Assembly: GCF_019721995.1 (NCBI RefSeq)
Contig: NZ_BLYC01000002.1
Location: 248,001-312,000, forward strand
DNA from: Bathymodiolus japonicus methanotrophic gill symbiont
GTDB lineage: Bacteria; Pseudomonadota; Gammaproteobacteria; Methylococcales; Methylomonadaceae
DNA: 64,000 nucleotides
Direction: 5' to 3'
Translations under genes and position numbers: made by a program
Notes under the pieces: model-generated
The model's input: only the letters and a program-made list of their open reading frames with translations
Databases searched by the model: none
Told to the model about the DNA's origin: nothing
Part shown: positions 26,777 through 36,825 of the stretch, one piece after another
Layout of the letters: each line of letters opens with the position of its first letter
Position numbering within the stretch: position 1 is the first letter of the stretch

Positions 26777-29395
26777 CTAATTTGCCAATAGTTGCTTTAG
26801 CTCATCAATAAAAGACTGCTGTTGCTCAGGGCTGATCAGTTGCCTATCTTGCGTGGTCAGGGTAAACATATCTTCTGCACGGCTGCCGATAGTGGTGATC
26901 TTTGCATTCAACAGGTTAAAGTGATACTTGCGGAATAGCCGGCCTAATTTTGATAATAGCCCAGGGTGATCTGTAGTTACCAACTCTAAAGTATGATGGC
27001 GGTTTTGTGGATCTTGCCGAAAATGCGCTTTTGTTGCGATCGGGAAGTACTCGGCCTGGCGTGATGGGTGGTTTATGTTAAGCACTTGCCTGCTGGACTG
27101 TCCATGGAGTTGCTGGTTTACGGTGGCGCAAATATGTAGCTCCCGGCGTAGATCACTGATCGGCTCACCCGATTGCTCTAATACCTGAAAGCTATTCAGT
27201 GCGTATTGATTTTGCGTACTAATAATCCGTGCATCCAGAATGGTCAGACCAAGTTTGTCTAGCGCAGCTGTTGTGTTTGAGAATATATAGCCCTCCTGCT
27301 GGTCGCGTGCGTAGATAAAGATTTCGGCGCTACCACGCTGGTTTTGCGGGCGTAACAGTACCAGTGGCAAATCTTGTTCTGAACAGTTTTTAATGGCAAT
27401 TGTATGCCAGATGATTTCATTGGAATAATAGCGCAGGAAGTAATCCGAGCTAATATGCTGCCATACTTTACCTATGCTGCTCTCCGATAGCCCTTTTCTG
27501 ATCAGTTCTTTACGCGCTTCGGCTTTAGTTTCATTGATAGTGTCTTGCTGATTTATCGGGTTTTCCAGGCCGCGCCTCAAGGCATTGAGGGTTGCGGTAT
27601 ACAGCTCTTTCAGCAAGGAGTCTTTCCACGAAGTCCAGAGCTTTGGGTTGGTTGCCCGAATATCAGCGACGGTTAGCAGGTATAGGTAGTTCAGGTTTTC
27701 TGCTTTGCTAACTTTGGTCGAAAATTCATGGATGACTTCCGGATCGCTAAGGTCCTTGTGTTGGGCTGTGGAGGACATGATCAGGTGGTTTTTGACTAGC
27801 CAGCAAATCAGTAGGGTATCGTGCTCTGAAATATTATGATCTATGCAAAACTGCTCTGCTATCACCTGTCCTAGTTCAGAGTGATCGCCTTTTTTTCCCT
27901 TGGCTATATCATGAAATAAACCGGCGATATAAAGAATATGGGGCTTGGGAATTAACAGAAAAATATCATTGCAAAAAGGCAGTTCGTTATTATGTTTAGC
28001 CAGGGCAAAGCGACGCAGATTACGGATGACAAACATTGTATGTTCATCAACAGTATAGATATGAAATAAGTCGTATTGCATACGCGCGACTATGTTGGCA
28101 AAGCCTGGTAGGTAGGTAGGCAGTAATCCATAGCGATTCATGCGCCGTAACACGGTGGTAATCCCGCGTGGCTGATGCAGTATATTAATAAAAATCTGGC
28201 GATTTTCCGGGTCTTTACGGAAGTTGTCATCGATCAGATGCAGGTTACTTCTAATCAGCCGGATTGTGGTCGCTCTGATGCCTTTTAGAGATGGTATTTT
28301 TTGCAGCAGGATAAATATTTCTAAGAGTGCGTGCGGATGAGTTTGAAAGGTGGTTGCACTGCGCGCCGCAATATATCCGGCTATGCTGTCAAATCTTTGG
28401 TTGATGACCTTCGCCTGATACGCTTTGCCGTCGTGTGGTAGGCAGTATTCATTGAATAACTGCAACAGCATTTCATTCAAACGCTCCAGTTGCATGACTG
28501 TTTTAAAATAATGCTGCATAAATTGCTCTATGCCAGCGTTATTTTGCTGCTCGGTAAAGCCGAATAGCGAGGCTATATCCCGCTGGTAATCGAATAATAA
28601 GCGGTCTTCGCAGCGGTCAGTCAGTAAATGCAGAGCAAAGCGAATTTTCCATAATAATTCCTGTGCAGCATGCAGTTCCTCATACTCTGCTAGTGGGAGA
28701 AAATTGTGTTGAGTTAATTCGCTTAGGGTTTTGCAATGGTAGTGGTGCTTAAAAACCCAGCCTAAAATTTGCAGGTCGCGCAACCCCCCAGGACCTTCCT
28801 TTATATTAGGTTCTAGATTGTAGACGGTATTATGGTATTTGGTGTAACGTAATTGTTGTTCTGCAATTTTTGCATCATAAAAGTCTTTGGATGACCAGGG
28901 GCGAAGCTTTGTTAGCTGGGTGTTAAAGTCTGAGAGCAACTCAGCATTGCCTGCGAGATGTCGGGACTCCATCAGGTTAGTGAGTATAGTTTGATCGTCG
29001 CTACAGGCTTGAATGCACTCGGAGGTGCTACGCACGCTTAAGCCTAGCTTTAGGCCTATATCCCAGAGAAAAGTGCAGAGCTTGCTGAGTTGCTGCTTGT
29101 CTTGTTCCGGTGTCTGGTCGTGGAACAGCAGCAGAATATCAATATCGGAATGGGGGAACATCTCCTGGCGACCATATCCGCCAACAGCGATCAGGGCAAA
29201 ATTTTCAGTATTCTGAGTGATAAAGCGATTCCATAGCATGCTCAGTGCTTTATCTACAAACAGTGACTTGGCGTGTAAAAAATCTAGTATCGGCTTGTCT
29301 GGTGAAAAAGTTTCTTTCAGATAGTTGTTGTGGTGCTTGATGGCCTGTTTGATTTGCCTGGCATTATTTAGGTTCTGCTGGTTAAAAGTATTCAC
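26777..29395 (-). CDS. glnD: Bifunctional [protein-PII] uridylyltransferase / UMP-removing enzyme
   Basis: An 872-residue nitrogen sensor that uridylylates PII when glutamine is scarce and deuridylylates it when glutamine is plentiful. Parts in order: nucleotidyltransferase domain with VGGYGRQEMFPHSDIDILLL (about 70-90), PII-uridylyltransferase helical region, HD domain with GLFHDIAKGKKGDHSELG (about 490-507) and two C-terminal ACT domains (QQEGYIFSNTTAALDKLGL; LVTTDHPGLLSKLGRLFR) that bind glutamine. Full length. Its ATG overlaps the map stop by 4 bp, giving the conserved map-glnD order. Confidence 0.97.
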   Translation of the reverse strand: MNTFNQQNLNNARQIKQAIKHHNNYLKETFSPDKPILDFLHAKSLFVDKALSMLWNRFITQNTENFALIAVGGYGRQEMFPHSDIDILLLFHDQTPEQDKQQLSKLCTFLWDIGLKLGLSVRSTSECIQACSDDQTILTNLMESRHLAGNAELLSDFNTQLTKLRPWSSKDFYDAKIAEQQLRYTKYHNTVYNLEPNIKEGPGGLRDLQILGWVFKHHYHCKTLSELTQHNFLPLAEYEELHAAQELLWKIRFALHLLTDRCEDRLLFDYQRDIASLFGFTEQQNNAGIEQFMQHYFKTVMQLERLNEMLLQLFNEYCLPHDGKAYQAKVINQRFDSIAGYIAARSATTFQTHPHALLEIFILLQKIPSLKGIRATTIRLIRSNLHLIDDNFRKDPENRQIFINILHQPRGITTVLRRMNRYGLLPTYLPGFANIVARMQYDLFHIYTVDEHTMFVIRNLRRFALAKHNNELPFCNDIFLLIPKPHILYIAGLFHDIAKGKKGDHSELGQVIAEQFCIDHNISEHDTLLICWLVKNHLIMSSTAQHKDLSDPEVIHEFSTKVSKAENLNYLYLLTVADIRATNPKLWTSWKDSLLKELYTATLNALRRGLENPINQQDTINETKAEARKELIRKGLSESSIGKVWQHISSDYFLRYYSNEIIWHTIAIKNCSEQDLPLVLLRPQNQRGSAEIFIYARDQQEGYIFSNTTAALDKLGLTILDARIISTQNQYALNSFQVLEQSGEPISDLRRELHICATVNQQLHGQSSRQVLNINHPSRQAEYFPIATKAHFRQDPQNRHHTLELVTTDHPGLLSKLGRLFRKYHFNLLNAKITTIGSRAEDMFTLTTQDRQLISPEQQQSFIDELKQLLAN

Positions 29396-30156
29396 TGTTC
29401 TTCTTTGCGTAAAGTCAGGATTTCATGTCCCGTAGGGGTGACCAGGATAGTATGTTCCCACTGTGCCGAGAGCGAGCGATCTTTGCTTACTGCAGTCCAG
29501 CCATCTTTTAATACTTTGATATGGCGCTTGCCAATATTGATCATAGGTTCAATGGTGAGAATCATGTTTTCTTGCAGGGCAATGCCGGTGCCTAGCTTAC
29601 CATAATGTAAAACCTGAGGTTCTTCATGAAATTTTTTGCCTATGCCATGACCGCAAAACTCACGCACCACAGAATAACGATTTGATTCGGCATGTTTTTG
29701 TATGGCATAGCCTATGTCGCCCAATGTGCACCCAGGTTTGACTTGCTTTATTGCCAGCATTAAACATTCCTGAGTGATTTTGCACAGACGCTTGGCGTGT
29801 GGGGAAACTTCGCCCAGGTAAAACATTTTACTGGTATCGCCATGATATTCGTCTTTGAGTACAGTAATATCCACATTGACAATATCCCCCTTTTTTAACT
29901 TTTTATCATTAGGTATACCATGACAAATAGTATAATTGACGGAGGTACAAATTGACTTTGGAAAACCTCGATAATTCAGTGGTGCCGGAATCGCGTCCTG
30001 TTCATTAATGATGTAATCATGACAAAGTTGGTCAATTTCATTGGTCGTAATGCCCGGTACTATATAGGGTTCAATGAACTCCAGTACTTCTGAAGCCAGC
30101 TTACCAGCGAGGCGCATTTTTCCAATTTCAGCTGCTGTTTTAAGGGTGATGGTCAT
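29392..30156 (-). CDS. map: Type I methionine aminopeptidase
   Basis: A 254-residue metalloprotease that removes the N-terminal methionine from nascent proteins. The five metal ligands are recognisable: D in VNVDITVLKDEYHGDTSKM (two aspartates), H in EFCGHGIGKKFHEEP, E in LTIEPMI and E in QWEHTILVT. Length is normal. It is divergent from rpsB, the conserved gammaproteobacterial arrangement, and shares a 266-bp control region with it. It is followed by glnD with an ATGA-type overlap. Confidence 0.97.
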   Translation of the reverse strand: MTITLKTAAEIGKMRLAGKLASEVLEFIEPYIVPGITTNEIDQLCHDYIINEQDAIPAPLNYRGFPKSICTSVNYTICHGIPNDKKLKKGDIVNVDITVLKDEYHGDTSKMFYLGEVSPHAKRLCKITQECLMLAIKQVKPGCTLGDIGYAIQKHAESNRYSVVREFCGHGIGKKFHEEPQVLHYGKLGTGIALQENMILTIEPMINIGKRHIKVLKDGWTAVSKDRSLSAQWEHTILVTPTGHEILTLRKEEQ

Positions 30157-30351
30157 GGTTGTAAGCTTAATGAATGTAAGTGAGCAAGTATGTTAGCAGA
30201 CTTTAGGGATGGTGGAGCTTTAACAGTTTTTTCGTTGTTGTAAAAAGATAAATATGATATAAAGGTAAGTTCATTAGTGTTTTGCGTGATTAGAAAGATA
30301 GTTGTGTGAAGCGCGTTAAAACTCACATCTATCGTCACAGTTGGTAGGGTG

Positions 30352-30430
30352 CCAGTTTTTTAAACTGGTTTCCAGCTGGGGTAGGTGGAGGCGTAACCCT
30401 TTCGGAGAAATTCCGAAAATTATTGGAGAA
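30352..30430 (+). promoter_or_regulatory. rpsB 5' leader with two hairpins
   Basis: CCAGTTT/AAACTGG (30352-30368) and TTTCGGA/TCCGAAA (30400-30418) stand just before the rpsB ribosome-binding site GGAG (30425-30428). Leaders of rpsB in gammaproteobacteria are known targets of S2 autoregulation. Position and hairpins fit, but I cannot confirm the S2-binding consensus. Confidence 0.45.
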
Positions 30431-30434
30431 GAAA

Positions 30435-31178
30435 ATGGCCGCAGTATCAATGCGTCAAATGTTAGAAGCGGGTGTTCATTTTGGACATCAGACTCGTTAC
30501 TGGAACCCGCAAATGGCACCTTATATTTTTGGTGCACGCAGCAAAATTCATATCATTAACCTGGAAAAAACACTTCCGTTGTTTAATGATGCAATGAATT
30601 ATGTTGGGCAAATGACAGCAAACAAAGGCAACATCCTGTTTGTTGGAACTAAAAAATCTGCACGTAAGGCAGTTGCCGAGCAAGCTGCTCGTTGTGGTAT
30701 GCCGTACGTAAACCACCGTTGGTTAGGTGGTATGCTAACTAACTTTAAAACGATTAAAAAATCAATTGCTCGTTTAAAAGAACTGGAAGCAATGAAAGTC
30801 GATGGAACTATGCTGCAAAAATTTAGCAAAAAAGAGGCGCTAGGTATGGAGCGTGAACTTGAAAAGCTGGAGCGTAGCCTGGGTGGTATTAAAGATATGC
30901 GCGGTACACCGGATGCAATTTTTGTACTGGATGTTGGTTATGAAAAGAATGCACTAAGCGAAGCGAGAAGATTAGGTATCCCGGTTATTGGTGTTGTTGA
31001 TACTAATAACTCACCTGATGGAGTTGATTATATTATTCCTGGTAATGATGATTCAATTCGTGCCGTTAAGCTGTATACGGAAAGCATTGCAACTGCTATT
31101 TTAGAAGCGAAAGCAGCAAGACTCGATGTCTCTGCTAAAGCGGATGAATTTGTAGAACAAGTAGCGGACGCTGAATAA
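30435..31178 (+). CDS. rpsB: Small-subunit ribosomal protein S2
   Basis: About 247 residues; binds at the head-body junction of the 30S subunit and helps recruit S1. The S2 signatures [20 protein letters not shown] and [33 protein letters not shown] are intact. The longest frame opens at TTG 30423, but that codon lies at the GGAG itself. ATG 30435 (MAAVSMRQ) has proper spacing and the canonical N-terminus. It is first in the rpsB-tsf pair and is followed by tandem terminators. Confidence 0.97.
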   Translation: MAAVSMRQMLEAGVHFGHQTRYWNPQMAPYIFGARSKIHIINLEKTLPLFNDAMNYVGQMTANKGNILFVGTKKSARKAVAEQAARCGMPYVNHRWLGGMLTNFKTIKKSIARLKELEAMKVDGTMLQKFSKKEALGMERELEKLERSLGGIKDMRGTPDAIFVLDVGYEKNALSEARRLGIPVIGVVDTNNSPDGVDYIIPGNDDSIRAVKLYTESIATAILEAKAARLDVSAKADEFVEQVADAE

Positions 31179-31190
31179 AACAGTTTGCAA

Positions 31191-31230
31191 CAATCCGCAA
31201 CTGAACAGTTGCGGATTGCTTTGTTTTTTT
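31191..31230 (+). terminator. Strong rho-independent terminator after rpsB
   Basis: CAATCCGCAACTG (31191-31203) pairs perfectly with CAGTTGCGGATTG (31206-31218), followed by a T-rich tract to 31230. It lies between rpsB and tsf, so tsf expression depends on read-through or an internal promoter, as in other gammaproteobacteria. Confidence 0.88.
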
Positions 31231-31256
31231 GACGCCTCCATTTGGGGGCGTTTTTA
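31231..31256 (+). terminator. Second hairpin with T-tract after rpsB
   Basis: GACGCC...GGGCGT with TTTTT follows the first terminator immediately, forming a tandem pair before tsf. Confidence 0.55.
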
Positions 31257-31326
31257 TAGAATTAGACCTGAGTCTGCTGGCGCGTGATGTCACTGAGGTA
31301 GGTTAAAGTATTTAAGGGTTAAGAGC

Positions 31327-32205
31327 ATGAGTGTTACTGCGGCAATGGTTAAGGAACTGCGTCAAAGAACGGGTTCTGGCATGATGGAATGTAGAAGAGC
31401 ATTGGTTGAAGCCAATGCTGATATGGAGTTGGCGATTGAAAACATGCGTAAAGCAGGTTTGGCAAAAGCAGATAAAAAATCGAGTCGTGTTGCTGCCGAA
31501 GGGCGCATAGCTGTCGCGCAAAGTGCAGATACTAAAAACGCGGTGATTATCGATGTGAATAGTGAAACTGATTTTGTTGCTAAAGGTGATGCTTTCAAAG
31601 AGTTTGCTAATGCAATTGCAGCCGCAATTCTGGTAGCAGATGTTAGCACGGTAGAAGAAGCCCAGGAACTCAAGCTTGCGGATGGTAAAAGCATAGATGA
31701 AACACGTCGCGGCTTAATTTCTACTTTGGGTGAGAATATCACTTTAAGACGCTTCCAAAAGGTGGCTAGCGAGGGCGGCACTGGTTTTTACCTGCATGGA
31801 GAGAAAATTGGCGTATTAGTAGAATTAGCCACAGCAGATGCGGAACTAGCTAAAGATGTTGCTATGCATATTGCTGCAAGTAAACCTATGTGTGTTGCTG
31901 AAGCTGATGTACCTGCAGAAACTGTGGAAAAAGAAAAAGCGATCTTTGTTGCGCAGGCTGAAGAAAGTGGCAAGCCGGCAGAAATTATTGAAAAAATGAT
32001 TGGCGGTCGTATTCGTAAATTCCTGGCCGAAGTAACGCTGGAAGGTCAGGCATTTATTAAAGATGATAAAGTCACTGTGGGCAAACTGGTAAGTGGAAAA
32101 GGCAATAAAGTTCTAAGTTTTTATCGCTTTGAAGTGGGTGAAGGCATAGAAAAAGTGGAAGAAGATTTTGCTGCTGAGGTAATGGCGCAAGTTAGAGGCG
32201 GTTAA
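31327..32205 (+). CDS. tsf: Elongation factor Ts
   Basis: A 292-residue nucleotide-exchange factor that recycles EF-Tu from GDP to GTP form. The N-terminal UBA-like domain reads VKELRQRTGSGMMECRRALVEANADMELAIENMRKAGL. The EF-Tu contact motif TDFVAKGDAF (the TDFV signature) is present near residue 80. Full length. The conserved rpsB-tsf-pyrH-frr order is kept. An inverted repeat at 32225-32267 ends the transcript. Confidence 0.97.
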   Translation: MSVTAAMVKELRQRTGSGMMECRRALVEANADMELAIENMRKAGLAKADKKSSRVAAEGRIAVAQSADTKNAVIIDVNSETDFVAKGDAFKEFANAIAAAILVADVSTVEEAQELKLADGKSIDETRRGLISTLGENITLRRFQKVASEGGTGFYLHGEKIGVLVELATADAELAKDVAMHIAASKPMCVAEADVPAETVEKEKAIFVAQAEESGKPAEIIEKMIGGRIRKFLAEVTLEGQAFIKDDKVTVGKLVSGKGNKVLSFYRFEVGEGIEKVEEDFAAEVMAQVRGG

Positions 32206-32224
32206 TAACGCTTTAGATCTTCAT

Positions 32225-32267
32225 TAAAGCAGCTGTGTTAAAGCATAGTAGTTAGCCAGCTGCTTTA
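32225..32267 (+). terminator. Terminator after tsf
   Basis: TAAAGCAGCTG (32225-32235) pairs perfectly with CAGCTGCTTTA (32257-32267), followed by a run of A. On the plus strand the U-tract is poor, so the strength is uncertain. Confidence 0.5.
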
Positions 32268-32402
32268 AAAAACCGTAGAGATATACAGTATAGATAAATA
32301 CAGGAGTGTTGCAGACATAGATTAAGGATAAATCTATGCGCTGCCGTTTATAGAAATACAGATTTAAAAAATTCTAATCATTAGCCAGAACAGGAGACAT
32401 TG

Positions 32403-33122
32403 ATGACTAAACTTATTTGCCAAAGAATCATGCTTAAATTAAGTGGCGAAGCGCTAATGAGCGAGAATGGCGGGAATATCGATGCTGCAATCTTAAAGCG
32501 CCTGGCGACAGAAATAAAAGACCTCTGTGATGCAGGTGTACAAGTTGGCTTAGTTATCGGTGGTGGAAATATATTACGCGGTGCAGAGCAGGAAACTGAA
32601 GGCCTGAACCGTGTTACTGCAGATCAAATGGGGATGCTGGCCACGGTGATGAATGCCTTGGCAATGCAGGACTCGCTGGAATTTTTAGGTCAGCCTGTCA
32701 GAGTGATGAGTGCGCTGCAAATCAATGAGGTTTGTGAAGATTATATCCGCAGAAAGGCGGTTAGGCATTTAGAAAGAGGGCGTGTAGTGATCTTTGCTGC
32801 AGGTACCGGGAACCCTTTTTTCACTACTGATTCGGCAGCCAGTTTGCGGGCAATAGAGATTGATGCGCAGCTGATGATAAAGGCGACCAAGGTGAAAGGC
32901 GTTTATTCGGCTGATCCAGAAAAAGTGGCGGATGCGGTTTTTTATCCGACACTCACTTATGATGAAGCATTAGATCAGCGCCTGAACGTTATGGACACAA
33001 CGGCATTAGTGTTATGCAGGGATAATCATTTGCCCATGCGGGTGATGAATATTTTTGAATCAGGTGAAGTGATGCGCCTGATGCAAGGTGAAGAGATAGG
33101 CTCTCTGATAGAGCGAGGATAA
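32403..33122 (+). CDS. pyrH: UMP kinase
   Basis: About 239 residues; a hexameric enzyme of the amino-acid kinase family that phosphorylates UMP to UDP, with GTP activation and UTP inhibition. Motifs: [41 protein letters not shown] and [13 protein letters not shown] are intact. I place the start at ATG 32403, 9 bases after GGAG; the frame opens one codon earlier at TTG. It is followed by frr after 5 bp, so the two are co-transcribed. Confidence 0.97.
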   Translation: MTKLICQRIMLKLSGEALMSENGGNIDAAILKRLATEIKDLCDAGVQVGLVIGGGNILRGAEQETEGLNRVTADQMGMLATVMNALAMQDSLEFLGQPVRVMSALQINEVCEDYIRRKAVRHLERGRVVIFAAGTGNPFFTTDSAASLRAIEIDAQLMIKATKVKGVYSADPEKVADAVFYPTLTYDEALDQRLNVMDTTALVLCRDNHLPMRVMNIFESGEVMRLMQGEEIGSLIERG

Positions 33123-33127
33123 TAATA

Positions 33128-33685
33128 ATGATTAGTGATATTCAACAAGACGCATCCAGCCGGATGGATAAGAGCATCGAAGCTCTGAAAAAAAGTTTTA
33201 CTAAAATAAGAACAGGGCGCGCGCACCCCAGCTTGCTGGATCAGGTAGTGGTTTCTTATTATGGTGCGGATACACCTTTATCTCAGGTCGCGAATGTAAC
33301 GGTTGATGATTCACGTACATTGGCGGTAACGCCCTGGGAAAAAAGTCTGATGCAAGCGATAGAAAAAGCGATTATGTCCTCGGATCTGGGTTTGAATCCG
33401 GTGACTAATGGCAATATTATTCGTGTGCCACTGCCGATGCTGACAGAGGAACGTCGACGAGACCTGGTTAAGGTTGTTAAAGCCGAAGCAGAAAATGGCC
33501 GCGTGTCGATTCGTAGCATCCGTCGTGATGCAAATACTGAAATTAAAGAAGCCTTAAAAGAAAAAATGGTATCTAAGGATGAAGCGCACTCAGGTGAAGA
33601 AAAAGTGCAGAAAATTACCGATGATTACATCAAGCAGGTAGAACGGCTTTTAGAGGAAAAAGAGGCGGATTTACTGTCGATATAA
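33128..33685 (+). CDS. frr: Ribosome recycling factor
   Basis: A 185-residue tRNA-shaped factor that, with EF-G, splits post-termination ribosomes. The three-helix bundle ends are clear: [26 protein letters not shown] at the N-terminus, and [19 protein letters not shown] with [27 protein letters not shown] at the C-terminus. Full length. It lies 5 bp after pyrH and 11 bp before uppS, the standard order. Confidence 0.97.
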   Translation: MISDIQQDASSRMDKSIEALKKSFTKIRTGRAHPSLLDQVVVSYYGADTPLSQVANVTVDDSRTLAVTPWEKSLMQAIEKAIMSSDLGLNPVTNGNIIRVPLPMLTEERRRDLVKVVKAEAENGRVSIRSIRRDANTEIKEALKEKMVSKDEAHSGEEKVQKITDDYIKQVERLLEEKEADLLSI

Positions 33686-33696
33686 GGGACCTGATT

Positions 33697-34452
33697 ATGC
33701 AAAATGAACCAGGCGATAAGGATAAGTCTCGCTACCCCAGACATATTGCCATTATTATGGATGGTAATGGTCGTTGGGCTCAGCAGCGCCATTTACCTCG
33801 GATTATGGGTCATCCAGCTGGGGTTAAAGCGGTTAAACGAGTGGTTCAGTTTTGTGCGGAACAGGAAATACAGGTACTCACCTTATTTGCATTTAGCAGT
33901 GAGAACTGGCGCCGCCCTAAAGATGAAGTTTCCAAGCTTATGAGTCTGTTTATGATGACCATGCAAAAGGAAGTCAATCGGCTGGATAAAAATAATATTC
34001 GCCTGCGCTTTATCGGAGAGCGTGCTGATTTTTCTGAGAAAATTCAGCAGAAAATGGCAGACAGTGAGCAGCAAACGGAAAATAATACCGGTCTAACGCT
34101 GGTTATAGCCGCAAATTATGGCGGGCATAGGGATATAACACTGGCGATGCAGGTAATTGCGCAACGGGTTAAAGAGGGAATTATTCAGCCAGAGGACATC
34201 GATGAAAGCATGATTGCCAATGCCTTATCTATTCCGGACTTACCTGACCCTGATTTATTCATTCGTTCGGGTGGTGAGGAACGCGTCAGTAATTTTCTAT
34301 TATGGCAGCTGGCTTATACCGAATTTTATTTTACTTCCGAACTCTGGCCAGACTTCAAAGCGGAAACTATGCAGGCAGCGATCGATGATTTTCTCACTCG
34401 CGAGCGGCGCTTTGGCCGAACCAGCGAACAAGTGCAAAACCTGTCGAGCTAG
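33697..34452 (+). CDS. uppS: Undecaprenyl diphosphate synthase
   Basis: A 251-residue cis-prenyltransferase that builds the C55 lipid carrier for peptidoglycan and O-antigen synthesis. The catalytic aspartate is D22 in IIMDGNGRWAQ. Also visible are FAFSSENWRRP, GEERVSNFLLWQLAYTEFYF and the terminal ERRFGR. Full length. In the usual operon cdsA follows at once; here an M2 MITE (34516-34719) separates them by about 320 bp. Confidence 0.96.
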   Translation: MQNEPGDKDKSRYPRHIAIIMDGNGRWAQQRHLPRIMGHPAGVKAVKRVVQFCAEQEIQVLTLFAFSSENWRRPKDEVSKLMSLFMMTMQKEVNRLDKNNIRLRFIGERADFSEKIQQKMADSEQQTENNTGLTLVIAANYGGHRDITLAMQVIAQRVKEGIIQPEDIDESMIANALSIPDLPDPDLFIRSGGEERVSNFLLWQLAYTEFYFTSELWPDFKAETMQAAIDDFLTRERRFGRTSEQVQNLSS

Positions 34453-34515
34453 TACAGCACTGTGTTAGACGGTTCAATAGATGTGTGTTGTATTTTAAAT
34501 CATTAGCTTATGAAA

Positions 34516-34719
34516 CTGAAGTTTCCCAATAATTATTTATGGTAAAATTGAAACTATGCTACAACTATATGAAAAAAACAGTCTTTTCATTCGTTTCAAA
34601 TGCTATTGCCTAAGGGGAATTAAGTAGGGGTTTGCTATAAACATGGCAAAACCACCTAAAATAAACCTCGATACACCAGCATTGTGTATTTCAGCTACTC
34701 AATAATTGGGAAACTTCAG
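34516..34719 (+). mobile_element. M2 MITE (204 bp) between uppS and cdsA
   Basis: Terminal repeats CTGAAGTTTCCCAAT.../...ATTGGGAAACTTCAG are intact. No clear flanking duplication remains (TTATGAAA versus TTTACTGT). It lies inside an otherwise conserved operon, where it may alter read-through. Confidence 0.9.
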
Positions 34720-34771
34720 TTTACTGTTTACCTGTCTTTGTTATAACCCCTTTCAGAAAAAATAATAAAAT

Positions 34772-35644
34772 ATGTTACTTCAACGCATTATTACAGCTTC
34801 GATCCTGGCCCCCTTGGTGGCATTGGCTGTGTTTAAATTAGACCACCTTTATTTTTCAATCTTGTGGGCGGTGATTATGCTTATTGCCGCCTGGGAATGG
34901 GCAAACCTGGCAGAGGTTAAGTCATTCCTGGGAAAGCTTGCATTTTTATTTGCGCTGGTGTTGCCGATGTTATTTCTGCACTTCTGGACTTATGTCCTGG
35001 AAATCATCACCCAGTTAACGGATTATCCTGAAATTAGAAATTATTCAGGAATAATAGAGTCGTTGATGATTCCTATTGTGCTGTTCTGGTTCTGGATGAT
35101 GCTTAAAATCCGCAAATCTGGTGCTGAATTATTAGAAATGCAATTAAGCAAGGGTAAGAAGTTATTTATTGGTGGCTTTGTCTTAGTGTCGGCATGGTTC
35201 TTTTTAACCCGGCTAATGATATTAGAAGAGCCACCGATGACGATGTATTTATTTTTATTAATCTGGGCGGCTGATGTAGCTGCTTATTTTGCAGGTAAAA
35301 AATTTGGTATTACCAAGTTAGCAATTGAAATAAGCCCGGGCAAAACTGTGGAAGGCATGTATGGCGCGATAGCTTCGGCTATAGTCATGGGTTTATGCTT
35401 TACCCTGTATTTCAATTTTTCTGCATTAACCATAATCGATTTTATTCTGTTGTCGGTGATTACCGTTATGGTTTCTATCTATGGAGATTTGTTTTTCAGT
35501 GCGGCAAAACGTATCCGGGGGGTCAAAGACAGTGGCTCTATATTGCCGGGACACGGTGGCATTCTGGACCGACTAGATAGCTTTATTGCGGCAATCCCGG
35601 TGTTTTATGCCGGAGTTTGGTTTATTAGATGGATGTACTCATGA
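34772..35644 (+). CDS. cdsA: Phosphatidate cytidylyltransferase
   Basis: A 290-residue integral membrane enzyme that makes CDP-diacylglycerol from CTP and phosphatidate. It has about eight membrane segments. The family signature near the C-terminus is intact: [22 protein letters not shown]. The stop overlaps the dxr start (ATGA). The start is an ATG at 34772 with a weak upstream site (TCAGAAAAAATAAT), possibly because the MITE moved the gene from its original context. Confidence 0.95.
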   Translation: MLLQRIITASILAPLVALAVFKLDHLYFSILWAVIMLIAAWEWANLAEVKSFLGKLAFLFALVLPMLFLHFWTYVLEIITQLTDYPEIRNYSGIIESLMIPIVLFWFWMMLKIRKSGAELLEMQLSKGKKLFIGGFVLVSAWFFLTRLMILEEPPMTMYLFLLIWAADVAAYFAGKKFGITKLAIEISPGKTVEGMYGAIASAIVMGLCFTLYFNFSALTIIDFILLSVITVMVSIYGDLFFSAAKRIRGVKDSGSILPGHGGILDRLDSFIAAIPVFYAGVWFIRWMYS

Positions 35645-36825
35645 AGGGCATATGTATATTAGGAGCAACGGGCTCTATCGGTGTTAGTACTTTAGATGTT
35701 GTTAAGCGTCATGATGACCAATATCGGGTCGTTGTACTTACGGCAAATACTAATATTTATGCTTTATTTAACCAGTGTATGGAATTTAAGCCTGACTATG
35801 CGGTGGTGGTTAACGAGGCAAAAGGCGAAGAATTTAAAGCCCAGATAGTCGGTACTAAAATTGCTGATATGACTGTGTTGATTGGTGCAGAGGCGCTGGT
35901 CACAGTGGCGACTCTGGACTCAGTTGACTCGGTGATGGCGGCGATAGTCGGTGCGGCCGGGCTGCTCTCTGCTTTAGCTGCGGCACAAGCGGGAAAAACA
36001 GTATTATTGGCTAATAAAGAGTCGCTGGTGATGTCGGGTGATATTTTTATGCAGGCAATTAAAGACGCAGGTGCAGTATTATTACCGATTGATAGCGAAC
36101 ATAACGCCATCTTTCAATGCATGCCTGCTAATTATACAGCCGGGCATGATGCGCCGACAGCCAGACGTATTTTGCTCACTGCATCGGGTGGCCCGTTTAG
36201 AACAACGCCGTTAAAAGACTTGTCTAAAGTCACGGTGGCGCAGGCTGTTGCGCATCCCAAATGGGATATGGGCAGAAAGATTTCAGTTGATTCTGCGACC
36301 ATGATGAATAAAGGTCTGGAATTAATCGAAGCCTGTCTACTATTTAATATGCGTCCAGAGAAAATCCAGGTGGTAATTCATCCGCAAAGCATTATTCACT
36401 CAATGGTGGATTATGTCGATGGCAGTGTGCTGGCGCAAATGGGTAATCCAGATATGCGCATTCCGATTGCCCATGCGATGGCATGGCCGGAACGCTTTGA
36501 TTCTGGCGTTGCACCGCTTGATATCTTTTCAGTTCAGCGGATGGATTTTGAACCTGCTAATTTAAAGCGCTTTCCATGCCTGCGTCTGGCGATGGAAGCC
36601 ATTTCAGCAGGGGGTATTATGCCGACTGTTTTAAATGCTGCGAATGAGGTTGCTGTAGAAGCCTTTTTAAATGAGCAAATACGCTTTACAGATATTCCCG
36701 TGGTGATTGAGCGCAGCATGAATGAATTCACAGCAACTCAGGCCGACACCCTGGAGCATATTCTTGAAGCAGATAAACAAGCGCGTGAACAGGCGCAGCA
36801 AGTAATTAAGGCCTTGGTCGTTTAA
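35641..36825 (+). CDS. dxr: 1-deoxy-D-xylulose 5-phosphate reductoisomerase
   Basis: About 394 residues; the second enzyme of the MEP isoprenoid pathway, using NADPH and a divalent metal. Motifs: [14 protein letters not shown] (NADPH binding), [24 protein letters not shown] (metal ligands D and E), [17 protein letters not shown] and [19 protein letters not shown] 35641 overlaps the cdsA stop and gives the canonical start [11 protein letters not shown]; an in-frame ATG 12 bases earlier is less likely. It overlaps rseP by one base. Confidence 0.97.
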   Translation: MKGICILGATGSIGVSTLDVVKRHDDQYRVVVLTANTNIYALFNQCMEFKPDYAVVVNEAKGEEFKAQIVGTKIADMTVLIGAEALVTVATLDSVDSVMAAIVGAAGLLSALAAAQAGKTVLLANKESLVMSGDIFMQAIKDAGAVLLPIDSEHNAIFQCMPANYTAGHDAPTARRILLTASGGPFRTTPLKDLSKVTVAQAVAHPKWDMGRKISVDSATMMNKGLELIEACLLFNMRPEKIQVVIHPQSIIHSMVDYVDGSVLAQMGNPDMRIPIAHAMAWPERFDSGVAPLDIFSVQRMDFEPANLKRFPCLRLAMEAISAGGIMPTVLNAANEVAVEAFLNEQIRFTDIPVVIERSMNEFTATQADTLEHILEADKQAREQAQQVIKALVV